From positions 1 through 55,247 of the forward strand of contig JAIRNF010000004.1 of assembly GCA_031258195.1 (NCBI GenBank): a stretch of DNA of 55,247 nucleotides, read 5' to 3'. Positions 9,917 through 18,583 of the stretch are shown one piece after another. Every line of letters begins with the position of its first letter. Within the stretch, counting starts at the first letter, position 1. Source of the DNA: Prevotellaceae bacterium (GTDB lineage Bacteria > Bacteroidota > Bacteroidia > Bacteroidales > UBA932). The translations under genes and the position numbers were made by a program. Below the pieces are notes generated by a model. That model had not been told where the DNA came from. It searched no databases and worked only from the letters and a program-made list of their open reading frames with translations.

Positions 9917-11341
9917 ATGCAAAATATAAGAGAACATATTATAGACGGTAATTTACTTAGCAAAGTAACAGCATTGCAAGCGTGGCGCTATAGAGTTATA
10001 CCCGTAAAATCGGGTGACGGCAGTTTGCATTTATTGTGCGATGATGATTTAGATGTAAAAAATAGTAAGGCGCAGTTGGAGTTCCTTTTTGGTATAAATA
10101 TACATTTTACAGAAATCAATGCGACCGATCTACATTTTTTGCTTACCAAGTACTACCCACAAGGAGCGAATGTCGACAGTAAGGATGGCAAGGTTCTTCG
10201 AGAAATTGCCAACGAAGATTTTTTGCCAAAGATTATAAAGGAGGCGCAACATCTCGGGTCAAGCGATATCCATATCGAAGCGTATGAGCACAGCTGTCGA
10301 GTACGATTTCGTATTGATGGTAAGCTAGTTGAGCGCTATCAGCTGGAGCGTAAAGAGTATCCCGCATTAATCAATAAGATTAAGATTAAGGCAAACCTTG
10401 ATATTGCAGAGAAACGTTTACCCCAAGACGGGCGAATTCTATTTAAAACACCCGAAGAGGAGTTCGATATCCGCGTATCTACCGTTCCGGTTATGGGTGG
10501 AGAGAAAGTTGTACTGCGTTTGCTTAGCAAGAATATTGCCGATATTGGTATTGAGCAACTGGGGTTTGATGGCAAGCAGTTCAAATTTTTTAGAGAAGCT
10601 ATTTCCTCTACTTATGGAATAATTCTTATCAGCGGCCCAACCGGCTCAGGAAAAACGACTACACTATATGCAACGCTAAGACTACTAAATAAAGAAACTG
10701 TAAACATTCTTACCATTGAAGATCCCATAGAGTATACCATCGACGGTATTAATCAGGTTCAGGTAAAAGATAATATAGACCTAACGTATGCTCGCGCGCT
10801 ACGTGGCTTTTTACGCCAAGACCCCGATATCATAATGCTGGGTGAGATTCGTGATGCTGAAACCGCTCAAATGGCAGTAAGAGCTGCCCTTACAGGGCAT
10901 CTTGTTTTTTCGACTATACATACCAACTCCGCCTGGGGAACCATTTCTCGATTGGTAGATATGGGTATCCCCCCGTATCTGATTACGGCAACGCTCAGGC
11001 TGTCCGTAGCGCAACGTTTAGTTCGAATCCTTTGCCCTCACTGTAAAAAGGAAGCTAAAGTGTCAAGTTTACAAGGTATGAATGTGTCTTTACCCTCTGA
11101 TGTTACTACAATAGCACAGCCCGTTGGTTGCCCACAGTGCTTCTATACAGGCTATAGAGGGCGGCGAGCGGTATACGAAGTAATACCCGTAACATCAGAA
11201 ATATCACAGCTTATAAATGAGCCTGAAAGTACTATGGATACTGTTTTTAAAAAGTATCAAATTGTACTGCTAAGAGATGCCGCGCTGAACCTTTTGAGAA
11301 AAAAAGAAACCGGCTTAGATGAAGTTTTTACATACTTATAA
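9917..11341 (+). CDS. gspE: Type II secretion/type IV pilus assembly ATPase, GspE-like
   Basis: The protein has 474 residues from the ATG at 9917, ten bases after the peptidase stop. A start at 9881 inside the previous gene is less likely. It is a cytoplasmic secretion ATPase of the GspE/PilB class. The N-terminal domain (about 1-130) precedes the core with DIHIEA at about 115, Walker A GPTGSGKT at 240-247, the Asp-box/Walker B region DPDIIMLGEIRDAETAQ from 302, and HTN shortly after. The four-cysteine zinc motif typical of GspE/PilB is present (CPHC at 373-376, CPQC at 405-408). ATP hydrolysis would drive pseudopilus assembly through the platform protein at the operon end. Only one such ATPase is present, and no PilT-like retraction enzyme is in the window. 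Confidence 0.93.
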   Translation: MQNIREHIIDGNLLSKVTALQAWRYRVIPVKSGDGSLHLLCDDDLDVKNSKAQLEFLFGINIHFTEINATDLHFLLTKYYPQGANVDSKDGKVLREIANEDFLPKIIKEAQHLGSSDIHIEAYEHSCRVRFRIDGKLVERYQLERKEYPALINKIKIKANLDIAEKRLPQDGRILFKTPEEEFDIRVSTVPVMGGEKVVLRLLSKNIADIGIEQLGFDGKQFKFFREAISSTYGIILISGPTGSGKTTTLYATLRLLNKETVNILTIEDPIEYTIDGINQVQVKDNIDLTYARALRGFLRQDPDIIMLGEIRDAETAQMAVRAALTGHLVFSTIHTNSAWGTISRLVDMGIPPYLITATLRLSVAQRLVRILCPHCKKEAKVSSLQGMNVSLPSDVTTIAQPVGCPQCFYTGYRGRRAVYEVIPVTSEISQLINEPESTMDTVFKKYQIVLLRDAALNLLRKKETGLDEVFTYL

Positions 11342-11353
11342 AACTCACGCTTG

Positions 11354-13231
11354 ATGAAAATTCTAACCACCATACTAAAAATATTGCTATTTATCGCTAT
11401 CTGTTTTACGGTGTGTAATAGTAGCTATGGGCAAAATGACTCATTAAAAAACAGGCTTACAGAAATTGCGGAAAATGAGCTACCGGCATTAAATAATACC
11501 ATTAGCTTAAGTGTCAGCAACCTCAATGTTGGAGAATTGGTGAGGGCTATTACGCGTGAAACGGGAGTAAACGTATACATTCCCAACCGTTTGAACCCAC
11601 AGATTACAAGTAATTTCTCTGGGGTTCGGGTTAAAGATATTCTTTACTATTTGTGTGTGGAATACAACCTACAATGTGATATTGTTGGCAGTATTATCAG
11701 GCTAACTACCATACCTGAACCGCTCCAATCCCAACCTGATATATCCTATAACGAATCTACCAAAACCATTACTTATGATATAAAGAATATACTAATTGAG
11801 GATGTAGCAAAAAGAATTACAGACTTTACGGGAATTAATATTATTCCTTCTCAATCAATAAAAAGTATATCAATATCTGGGTTTGGTAAAGATGTTGATG
11901 TTGAGGATGCTTTCACCCAGCTAGGATTTGTAAATGGTTTTACTGTTAGAAAGGTTGGAAATAACCAGCTCGTTTTAGTTCCTATTGCACAACAAACAGC
12001 AAATGGAGCACAGGGAGGCTCGGGCGATAATTTTGGCTTTTCCTCAAGAGATATAAATGTTTCGGTTGATGAAAACGGACTTGTAGATATAAGCGTATCG
12101 AACGCGGATTTACAGTGGCTGTTCGTTAGCCTCATGCAAAAGGCAGGCATAACCTATAAAATATTAAATCCTATTTCGGGGACTATCAGTTTAAATTCAA
12201 CGAAAATTACGCTTAAAGATTGCCTTTATCGTATGTTCAAGGGAACAGTCTTTACATACAGAATAGAAGGCGAGTTATGCTTTGCCGGTACAAGAGATAA
12301 TCCGGGATTAAAATGTTGCAAGTTGATTGAGCTAGACTACCGCTCTGCGGAAGCTTTAAATAAACAGTTACCTGCTTCGTACATATCAGGTGTAGAGTGG
12401 ATGGATTTTCCTGAAATGAATGCTATTATTTTGTTTGGAGACTCCGATCGTATTAGTGAAATAGAAAGTTTCATTTGTTCAATTGATAAAAGAGTACCGG
12501 TAATTCTTATTGATGTCATTATAGCCGATATATCAAAAAACCTCAGCTTCGATTGGATGTTTGATATCGGAATAGGAGAAAAACCAGCTCAAATCGGAGG
12601 CCAATACATATCTTCGAATGGCATGAACATGACATTTGGAGCTTCATCAATAAATTCGGCAATGGGTAAGCTAGGACTTAGTAGTATAGGAAAAGTATCC
12701 CCCAATTTTTACGCTAACATAAAAATGATGGAAGAAAACGGCTGGGCTAAGGTTCGTTCAACGCCTCGTCTATCTACGCTTAATGCAAAAGAAGCGACGC
12801 TAAAGATAGGTCGTACCGAATACTATGAAGAAAAAATGAACAGCTATATAGGTTCAATGGATCCACAGCTAAGTACTCAAACTATCTATAAATCGGTCGA
12901 TGCAGAGCTAAGCGTAAAAATTCGCCCAATTGTTTCAGGTGATGGGAGTGTTACGATTGCGGTAGAAGTAATTCAGTCAGATTTTACTGAAAGAGTAAGT
13001 CAATATGGTCCTCCAGGTCTTAGATCCAGATCATTTAAGTCCGAAATTCAAGTTAACAATGATGAAATGATTCTTTTAGGAGGTCTTGAAGAAAGCACTA
13101 ACTTAGAGACTAATAAGGGAGTTCCTTTCATATCTCGTATTCCAGTTATCAAGTGGTTCTTCGGCGGAAAATCAAAAGTTAAAAATGAAACACAACTTAC
13201 CATATTTATTAAACCTACTATTATAAACTAG
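11354..13231 (+). CDS. gspD: Secretin, GspD/PilQ-like outer-membrane channel
   Basis: The protein has 625 residues from the ATG at 11354; a TTG one codon upstream also opens the frame. Residues 1-28 form a signal peptide ending in SSYGQ. The periplasmic part has an N0-like domain (ISLSVSNLNVGELVRAITRETG) and further small N domains. The C-terminal secretin domain starts near VPVILIDVIIADISKNLSF and contains VRSTPRLSTLNAKEATLKIG, then PIVSGDGSVTIAVEV and MILLGGLEES, all typical of the secretin family. It would form the multimeric outer-membrane pore of the system. It follows the ATPase by about a dozen bases and precedes the GspL-like gene by seven. A nearby lipoprotein gene might supply its outer-membrane anchor. 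Confidence 0.9.
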   Translation: MKILTTILKILLFIAICFTVCNSSYGQNDSLKNRLTEIAENELPALNNTISLSVSNLNVGELVRAITRETGVNVYIPNRLNPQITSNFSGVRVKDILYYLCVEYNLQCDIVGSIIRLTTIPEPLQSQPDISYNESTKTITYDIKNILIEDVAKRITDFTGINIIPSQSIKSISISGFGKDVDVEDAFTQLGFVNGFTVRKVGNNQLVLVPIAQQTANGAQGGSGDNFGFSSRDINVSVDENGLVDISVSNADLQWLFVSLMQKAGITYKILNPISGTISLNSTKITLKDCLYRMFKGTVFTYRIEGELCFAGTRDNPGLKCCKLIELDYRSAEALNKQLPASYISGVEWMDFPEMNAIILFGDSDRISEIESFICSIDKRVPVILIDVIIADISKNLSFDWMFDIGIGEKPAQIGGQYISSNGMNMTFGASSINSAMGKLGLSSIGKVSPNFYANIKMMEENGWAKVRSTPRLSTLNAKEATLKIGRTEYYEEKMNSYIGSMDPQLSTQTIYKSVDAELSVKIRPIVSGDGSVTIAVEVIQSDFTERVSQYGPPGLRSRSFKSEIQVNNDEMILLGGLEESTNLETNKGVPFISRIPVIKWFFGGKSKVKNETQLTIFIKPTIIN

Positions 13232-13238
13232 TAACCTT

Positions 13239-14444
13239 ATGTTTGATAATTTGCTGCGGAAAATGTCTATAAAAGGTAACTCGATATATGGTATTGAGCT
13301 GAATCTTGGCGGAAGTAAAAGCCGCTACTGGACTCTTGTGCAGCTTAGGATGGGTAAAAATAAAGAGGTAAAAATTGTTAAGCAAGAATATTTCGAAGAG
13401 GCTTTCGATGCTAAACAGCTGGTCGGTTTAAAACTTGAAAAAAGCATTCCTATAGTTCTGTGCGTAACAGGTACAGGAGTTCTTACTAATCGGCTTGGCG
13501 AGGGTGATAGCATAAACAACCTATTCTCCGGGCTTGATGAAAGCGAGATTTACTACAAGGAGTATGAAGTCTCCGCCATTTGCTATGCCGGCGTAATTAG
13601 AAAAGATATTTTGGCTAACCATATTGAGCAGATTGCTAATCAAAGTTTTTTCGTTTGGGATGTTGCTGTAAGTTCATTAAGCGTATTAAGCATATTGCCA
13701 TTGCTTCAAGTTCCGAAGCAAGAATTTCAACTAGAAAGGTATACAATACGGCTGTCTCCGATAATCGTAGAGCAAATTTCTGAAGTTGAAGAAGCGTCAT
13801 TTTTATCAGAACGCTGCTTTATCGGAACAGAGCAAACTACTGTAACCATGCTACCGTCACTTGCTGCTGCAGTAAGTTTTTATGTGAATAAAGAAATACC
13901 CGATGAGAACCTCTTACGTATTCAGCAAAAAGAGCTTAAAGCATTCAGGAAAAGTAAGCTTGCGGGTTATTCTTTTCTTGGGCTGCTATTAATCGTGCTT
14001 CTTGTTAACTTTTTGCTATACTCAAAATATATTCATCGACTTGAAGATTTACAACTTGCGCTGAACGATAAGCAAAAACAGAATATGCACTTGAATACGT
14101 TAAAAAAAGATTTATCGGAAAAGCAGGCTATACTGGCTACAATGGGTATTCAGCGCGAGGTTCCTCTTAGCTATATTGCTGATAGGTTTGCCGCATGCAC
14201 TCCAAAAGGTATTAAACTTGATAAATTAGACATCAATCCCCTTGCCGATAAGATAAAAGATCACAAACCGATTTTATTTTCAGAAGGCAAGCTAAGAGTG
14301 GAAGGTATATGTGATAATCCAGAGGATTTAAACCTGCTATTAGAGCGATTGAAAAAAGAAGAATGGTTGATTAAAGTTGATAAAAAAGAGTATAGAGAGA
14401 GCGACTTGAAAGGACGATTTATACTAGAGATAAGCTATGAATAA
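13239..14444 (+). CDS. gspL: GspL-like assembly protein (PilM-like plus PilN-like fusion)
   Basis: This is a 401-residue single-pass membrane protein. Residues 1-215 resemble an actin-like PilM/GspL cytoplasmic domain (YGIELNLGG near the start). One transmembrane helix lies at about 243-262, and a periplasmic PilN-like part with a coiled-coil stretch follows (about 265-305). This layout matches GspL, which recruits the secretion ATPase to the inner membrane, rather than separate PilM and PilN. Sequence conservation is weak, so the call rests on topology and position between the secretin and a PilO-like gene. The stop overlaps the next start by eight bases, suggesting translational coupling. 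Confidence 0.7.
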   Translation: MFDNLLRKMSIKGNSIYGIELNLGGSKSRYWTLVQLRMGKNKEVKIVKQEYFEEAFDAKQLVGLKLEKSIPIVLCVTGTGVLTNRLGEGDSINNLFSGLDESEIYYKEYEVSAICYAGVIRKDILANHIEQIANQSFFVWDVAVSSLSVLSILPLLQVPKQEFQLERYTIRLSPIIVEQISEVEEASFLSERCFIGTEQTTVTMLPSLAAAVSFYVNKEIPDENLLRIQQKELKAFRKSKLAGYSFLGLLLIVLLVNFLLYSKYIHRLEDLQLALNDKQKQNMHLNTLKKDLSEKQAILATMGIQREVPLSYIADRFAACTPKGIKLDKLDINPLADKIKDHKPILFSEGKLRVEGICDNPEDLNLLLERLKKEEWLIKVDKKEYRESDLKGRFILEISYE

Positions 14445-14952
14445 CAAGTACAACAAGCGGTTTAAGAGGATGCTCTTCCTAATAGCAGCGACGAGTATTC
14501 TTATTTTTATTATAGCTATCAAGCCTACTATTAAGCTGAGACAAGAGGTGAATGAAGCCGAAGCTATGGGTACTACCGAAGAACGGTATGCTGTAGAATT
14601 CGAAAATATTTCTAGAGAGCGAATGGCTATAGACCGTTATTTTTTCGATAATAAGGTAGAAAAAACATTAGACGATGAACTTTTTGCAACCATATCAAAC
14701 ACAATCGACACAATGGGGATATACTTATCGTTATATCCACCCATACATAATTTTACTGATAAGGGATTTACCTTAATGACTCAAGAAGTTATTGTATATG
14801 GTGAATTTATTTCTTTGCTTAAATTTATGAACGCTCTGGAAAAAGATACACGCTTCTTCATTCATTCAGCATCTTTTGTATTAGAAACCGATCGCAGAGC
14901 CGAAGTAAATAAGCTATTGTTAAAGCTATATATACAAAATATTATAAAATAG
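14437..14952 (+). CDS. gspM: GspM/PilO-like inner-membrane assembly protein
   Basis: This is a 171-residue bitopic protein. It has a short basic cytoplasmic tail, one transmembrane helix at about 12-28, then a charged, probably coiled-coil segment (30-70) and a small alpha-beta periplasmic domain with LMTQEVIVYGEFISLLKFMNALE near residues 105-125. That organisation and that phrase are typical of PilO and GspM. It starts inside the end of the GspL-like gene, as gspL-gspM or pilN-pilO pairs often do. It probably forms the inner-membrane assembly subcomplex with the GspL-like protein. The family call comes from architecture and synteny more than conserved residues. Confidence 0.7.
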   Translation: MNNKYNKRFKRMLFLIAATSILIFIIAIKPTIKLRQEVNEAEAMGTTEERYAVEFENISRERMAIDRYFFDNKVEKTLDDELFATISNTIDTMGIYLSLYPPIHNFTDKGFTLMTQEVIVYGEFISLLKFMNALEKDTRFFIHSASFVLETDRRAEVNKLLLKLYIQNIIK

Positions 14953-14958
14953 CACACT

Positions 14959-15393
14959 ATGAAAAAGAGACTGTTAATTAAGCTAAGTATATTACTCTTT
15001 TCCTTTACTGTTATGGCTTGCAATGAACTGATAGAGGAAGATCTGGAAGATCATAAGGTGGAAATTGTCGCACCGAAAGATAACACGGAAACTATACATC
15101 AAACTATTTTATTTGCCTGGGAAGAGGTTGAATATGGTAAAAATTACCATATTCAGGTTGCCACACCTAACTTTAACAATGCGCAAACATTACTAATAGA
15201 TTCCATTATCTCATTTCCTGATACTATTCAAGTAAAAACATCGCTTAAGTATGAACTATTTCCCGGAGATTTTCAGTGGCGTGTAAGATCATTTAATGGA
15301 GGATCTACTACACCTTATGCTACAGCAACATTTAGAATAGTTGATACTACAACGACTGTAACGTCTCCTACTGGAGAAGGCAGATATGATTAA
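14959..15393 (+). CDS. Small lipoprotein with fibronectin-type-III-like domain in the T2SS-like operon
   Basis: This is a 144-residue lipoprotein. The lipobox FTVMAC places the acylated cysteine at residue 21. The mature part has one beta-rich domain with VEIVAPKDN, FAWEEVEYGKNYHIQVATP and FQWRVRSFNGG, a pattern seen in fibronectin-III-like domains of Bacteroidota envelope lipoproteins. It lies between the GspM-like and GspC-like genes, six bases after the former. A lipoprotein in this position could be a pilotin or secretin-anchoring factor, but no pilotin family signature is visible, so that role is inference. An alternative is an accessory subunit that contacts cargo at the outer membrane. 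Confidence 0.7.
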   Translation: MKKRLLIKLSILLFSFTVMACNELIEEDLEDHKVEIVAPKDNTETIHQTILFAWEEVEYGKNYHIQVATPNFNNAQTLLIDSIISFPDTIQVKTSLKYELFPGDFQWRVRSFNGGSTTPYATATFRIVDTTTTVTSPTGEGRYD

Positions 15394-15408
15394 TATTGAA
15401 TTTTTAGG

Positions 15409-15873
15409 ATGAAACAAGGTAAAAACAGCATAAAACGATATATCCTTATAACGGCAGTTGTGGCTATATGGGCCATTGTTGTATATAAAATTATAGATTT
15501 CATAAAATCTGATACGAATTTAACTACTGATATACCTTATGTTCAAAAGAAAATTCAGGAAAAAAGTAAAAAAGAGAAAAACTATACATTATTACTTAGC
15601 TACTCCGATCCATTTTTGAAAGAAAGTTGGAGCATGGCCATTGCTGTTAAAGCAGAGCCCCTTGTTATTTCTTCAGTAAGCGTAATGTGGCCACTGCTAA
15701 AATACAATGGTTATCTTAAGAATGGCAAGAGTATGATAGGTATACTTGAGCTGAATGGTAACCATCAATCGGTAAAAAAGGGGGATATAGTTGAGGATAT
15801 AAAAGTTATTGAAATATATGAAGATTCTATTCTTTTAAAGTATAAGGATGACTTGAAAACATTTTTAAGATAG
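15409..15873 (+). CDS. GspC/PilP-like periplasmic connector
   Basis: This is a 154-residue protein with one transmembrane helix at about 11-28, a charged linker (45-58), and a C-terminal small beta domain. The phrases YNGYLKNGKSMIGILELNG, then VKKGDIVEDIKVIEIYEDSI and LKYKDD, match the homology-region pattern shared by PilP and GspC. In those families it links the inner-membrane platform to the secretin N0 domain. Its place in the operon supports the role. GspC proteins are longer, so this resembles a GspC without PDZ or coiled-coil additions, or a membrane-anchored PilP. Confidence 0.68.
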   Translation: MKQGKNSIKRYILITAVVAIWAIVVYKIIDFIKSDTNLTTDIPYVQKKIQEKSKKEKNYTLLLSYSDPFLKESWSMAIAVKAEPLVISSVSVMWPLLKYNGYLKNGKSMIGILELNGNHQSVKKGDIVEDIKVIEIYEDSILLKYKDDLKTFLR

Positions 15874-15893
15874 TAGATAATTAAAAATTTACC

Positions 15894-16502
15894 ATGAAAC
15901 GAATACTGTTTTTTTTAATAGCGTGTTGTTTGCTAAGTATATCATATAAGCTATTTGCTGATGGTAGAGATGAGTATTACCAAACTGCTGTAAGGTCCAT
16001 TACTCATTCTACCTCAGATTCTATAGTAAAGATGTATGTTAAGATATCTTCTAAAGATATTATAGCGTGTTCTGATGCTTTATTTTATTATTGGGAAAAA
16101 AACGGGATTATACATAGGAATCAAGGTTCTTTTTCAGGAAATGTTTTGCATGGAAGATATACTGTGACGAATGTCAATGGTTTAATGATTACGGAAGGTT
16201 ATTTTTTCAACGGAATAAGAGATAAGCACTGGAAAAAATGGAACAACAATGGAGTTCTTATCCGAGTTGATTTATGGATAAAAGGGCAACTGAAAAAAAC
16301 AGAGTTATATAATGATAGTAATGTATCTGAAGAAATAGTATATGGCAAAAACGGAAAGCCGAAAAAAAAGTTGGATTACACTTCGGGAAAGAAGAATACG
16401 TTCATATATAAAGATAATATATGGATTGCCAAGCGCAAGTTAAAACCATTTTCAAGAAAACAGATAGAAACAGATAGTCTTACGGTAAGTTTACCTCAAT
16501 GA
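15894..16502 (+). CDS. Exported MORN-variant repeat protein of the T2SS-like operon
   Basis: This is a 202-residue protein with a signal peptide (1-22). Its middle part holds MORN-like or YwqK-like repeats: GSFSGNVLHGRYTV, EGYFFNGIRDKHWKKWNNNG, WIKGQLKKTELYND and YGKNGKPKKKLDYTSGKK. Such repeats usually mediate binding and are common in Bacteroidota exported proteins. They are not a known part of type II secretion machines. The gene is co-directional and tightly packed, and its stop overlaps the next start by four bases (ATGA), so it belongs to the operon. Its function is unknown; an accessory or cargo-binding role would be speculation. Confidence 0.65.
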   Translation: MKRILFFLIACCLLSISYKLFADGRDEYYQTAVRSITHSTSDSIVKMYVKISSKDIIACSDALFYYWEKNGIIHRNQGSFSGNVLHGRYTVTNVNGLMITEGYFFNGIRDKHWKKWNNNGVLIRVDLWIKGQLKKTELYNDSNVSEEIVYGKNGKPKKKLDYTSGKKNTFIYKDNIWIAKRKLKPFSRKQIETDSLTVSLPQ

Positions 16503-17743
16503 ATCGGTGCTTACTATTTAAAAAAGTTGAAGCCGGTGTTTTAAGTTACGTTATCGGTTTAAGTTTGGTTATAACTATGCTTATTCTATTAATGTTTTCA
16601 ATTCATCGCTATACATATAAAGAAATCAACATCCTTCAGCATAGAAGCCAACTTACAGATGATATGCAAGCTGCAATTCTGCTATTAGAGAAAGGAGTTT
16701 ATCCTATAAAATATGATGAGGTGTCAGAACTTCAGCTTGGGCATAGTGGCGCTACTATTGAAATAATACCCCAACAATGGGGGCTATTTGATATTATTCA
16801 TCTTTATGGGAAAAGATCGGGATTAACAGATACGCTTTCTATACTTACAGGAGACTATTTTCCTAGTAAAGATAGCGCTTGTCTTTATGTCGCCGATCAT
16901 AATAACTATCTCTCGATAACCGGAGATACACACTTGGAAGGTACGTGTTATTTGCCTGCCTATGGCATTACTAAAGCATATGTTGAAGGTATAAGCTATA
17001 GTGGCGATACGCTTGTGTTTGGCAGTATTCAGACTAGTGAAAGAAACATCCCGAAGCTGCAAAATGAACTGCTAAAACGCCACGAGAAACTTTTTAGCAC
17101 ATCTGCTATATCATCTAATACTATTCCAGATTCGCTATTTGTTCCATATGTAAACAAAGAAACAGCGCTGTTTTACTATCCCACTAACGCTCATTTATCT
17201 GCCAAATATATAGGAGGAAATGTTATTATCATATGCGATTCAACGCTGACTATTTTAAGTGATGCACACCTTGATGGCTGCATTGTTGCAGCTCATTCTA
17301 TTGTTATAGAAAAAGGATTTACAGGTCGGTTTCAAGGATTTTCCCGGCAGTCAATTGATGTAGAAGATGGTACAAAACTACTTTTTCCATCTGTTTTGTT
17401 TATTAATGGAAGTGATAATGCAAATATGCGTATCGGTCTCGAATGTTTTTTATGTGGAATATTTATTGTTAATGGAAAGAACTACCAGACCACTCATTTA
17501 CAAGTTGGACTGGATACCATACTGGAAGGAATTGTATACAATAGCGGAACGACGGAGCTGAAAGGAGATGTGTGGGGTGAATTATATACGGAACGTTTTT
17601 TATTTAGAAGTCAGTTTAACCAATATGACGATTTTTTGCTAAACGTTGAAATAAGTAAACCCAAGCTTTCAGAACATTTTGTGGGAATCAATTTATTTAA
17701 TGGTTGTACTACAAAGCCAATGATACTATGCCATATAAATTAG
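16499..17743 (+). CDS. K-like minor pseudopilin candidate with beta-helix-like ectodomain
   Basis: This is a 414-residue protein with an N-terminal basic leader (FKKVEA) followed at once by a long hydrophobic helix (residues 13-33). That layout aligns with the pseudopilin signal of its neighbours but lacks Glu at +5 (Tyr instead), as in GspK- and PilX-type minor subunits. From about residue 235 the sequence has short repetitive hydrophobic strands (GGNVIII, STLTILSDAHLDGCIVAAHS, TELKGDVWGEL) suggesting a right-handed beta-helix or bactofilin-like solenoid. GspK normally carries a different alpha-helical insertion. It overlaps the upstream gene by four bases and the downstream one by sixteen. 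It may be the pseudopilus tip subunit. Unrelated membrane-anchored beta-helix proteins are the alternative. Confidence 0.6.
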   Translation: MNRCLLFKKVEAGVLSYVIGLSLVITMLILLMFSIHRYTYKEINILQHRSQLTDDMQAAILLLEKGVYPIKYDEVSELQLGHSGATIEIIPQQWGLFDIIHLYGKRSGLTDTLSILTGDYFPSKDSACLYVADHNNYLSITGDTHLEGTCYLPAYGITKAYVEGISYSGDTLVFGSIQTSERNIPKLQNELLKRHEKLFSTSAISSNTIPDSLFVPYVNKETALFYYPTNAHLSAKYIGGNVIIICDSTLTILSDAHLDGCIVAAHSIVIEKGFTGRFQGFSRQSIDVEDGTKLLFPSVLFINGSDNANMRIGLECFLCGIFIVNGKNYQTTHLQVGLDTILEGIVYNSGTTELKGDVWGELYTERFLFRSQFNQYDDFLLNVEISKPKLSEHFVGINLFNGCTTKPMILCHIN

Positions 17744-18105
17744 TGAAAAACACAAAATTTATACACGCCTCAACATTAATGGAATCATTGGTGGCGCTCG
17801 CAATTGCAACGCTGATGATATGGTTTGTTTTCAAATCTATACCTCTTACTTTTACGTCAATAAATCCAGAGCGAAAACTTGAAGCGTTTTTTATTGCAGA
17901 TTCATTACTGAATAGCAAATTGCTGGCAATGGATGAAGAAACTACAGCAGATACCATACAGCTAAAAGGTTATACAGTAGAAACAATGTTGAATGCTTAT
18001 GATACGTTAAGCTCTGTAAGATTACTGAGTATAAAAGTGACAATAAATAAACACATACTGGCAGAACGTAACCTTTTGGTACTGTATGATGAAAAAGAAA
18101 ATTGA
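17728..18105 (+). CDS. Minor pseudopilin (GspI/GspH-like)
   Basis: The protein has 125 residues from the ATG at 17728, which gives a 14-residue leader the same length as that of the major pseudopilin; a TTG at 17704 lies further inside the upstream gene. The class III signal reads KFIHA, then STLMESLVALAIATLMIW, with Glu at +5 and Ala at -1. The ESLVALAIATL text resembles GspI-type minor pseudopilins (family pattern EVLVALAI). The short ectodomain is beta-rich. It overlaps both neighbours by about 16-20 bases. It would join the tip complex that primes pseudopilus assembly. Assignment to I rather than H is tentative. Confidence 0.75.
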   Translation: MPYKLVKNTKFIHASTLMESLVALAIATLMIWFVFKSIPLTFTSINPERKLEAFFIADSLLNSKLLAMDEETTADTIQLKGYTVETMLNAYDTLSSVRLLSIKVTINKHILAERNLLVLYDEKEN

Positions 18106-18583
18106 TGCATATACGATTACTGAACTGCTTGTAGTGCTGTTGATTTCAATGCTGGTAATAGCCTGTATTCTTCAGCTATTTACCTATGCCAACATCAGCA
18201 CAGTTAGCATGCTAAGAAAGCAGGATCATCAGCGTGAAGTTATTCGTTGTATAAGCTATCTGCAACTAAATGCAAAGCGTTCAGAAAGTATAGCTTATTA
18301 CGATGATAGAATTGTTTTTGTATTCTCTCATAATCCCTATCGCCATTTAAACCTTGCTCCCGAACTGCTTATTACGCAAGAAGAAATACAAGATACATTA
18401 CAAATTTCATGCACAATTCTGGATACCGTAAGTATGGCAAACAGCAGCTTATTGCTAATGAATGTTAGCATTGAAACAAAGCAAAAAAAATATAGCACAA
18501 CTATTTATAAGCAGTATAACCGAGATTATTTGATTAACCAACTAGAACGTCGTGAGTATTTCTCTGAACCAGTTACCCAATAA
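18086..18583 (+). CDS. Minor pseudopilin (GspJ-like)
   Basis: This is a 165-residue protein with a very short leader (MMKKKIDA) and mature YTITELLVVLLISMLVIA with Glu at +5 and Ala at -1. Two adjacent ATG codons (18086 and 18089) can start it. The ectodomain of about 130 residues contains the phrase QDHQREVIRCISYLQLNAKRSESIAYYDDRIVF, which resembles J-type minor pseudopilins and ComGF/PilW-like proteins. It overlaps the preceding minor pseudopilin by 20 bases and the platform gene by 32, consistent with translational coupling of the tip subunits. Confidence 0.75.
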   Translation: MMKKKIDAYTITELLVVLLISMLVIACILQLFTYANISTVSMLRKQDHQREVIRCISYLQLNAKRSESIAYYDDRIVFVFSHNPYRHLNLAPELLITQEEIQDTLQISCTILDTVSMANSSLLLMNVSIETKQKKYSTTIYKQYNRDYLINQLERREYFSEPVTQ

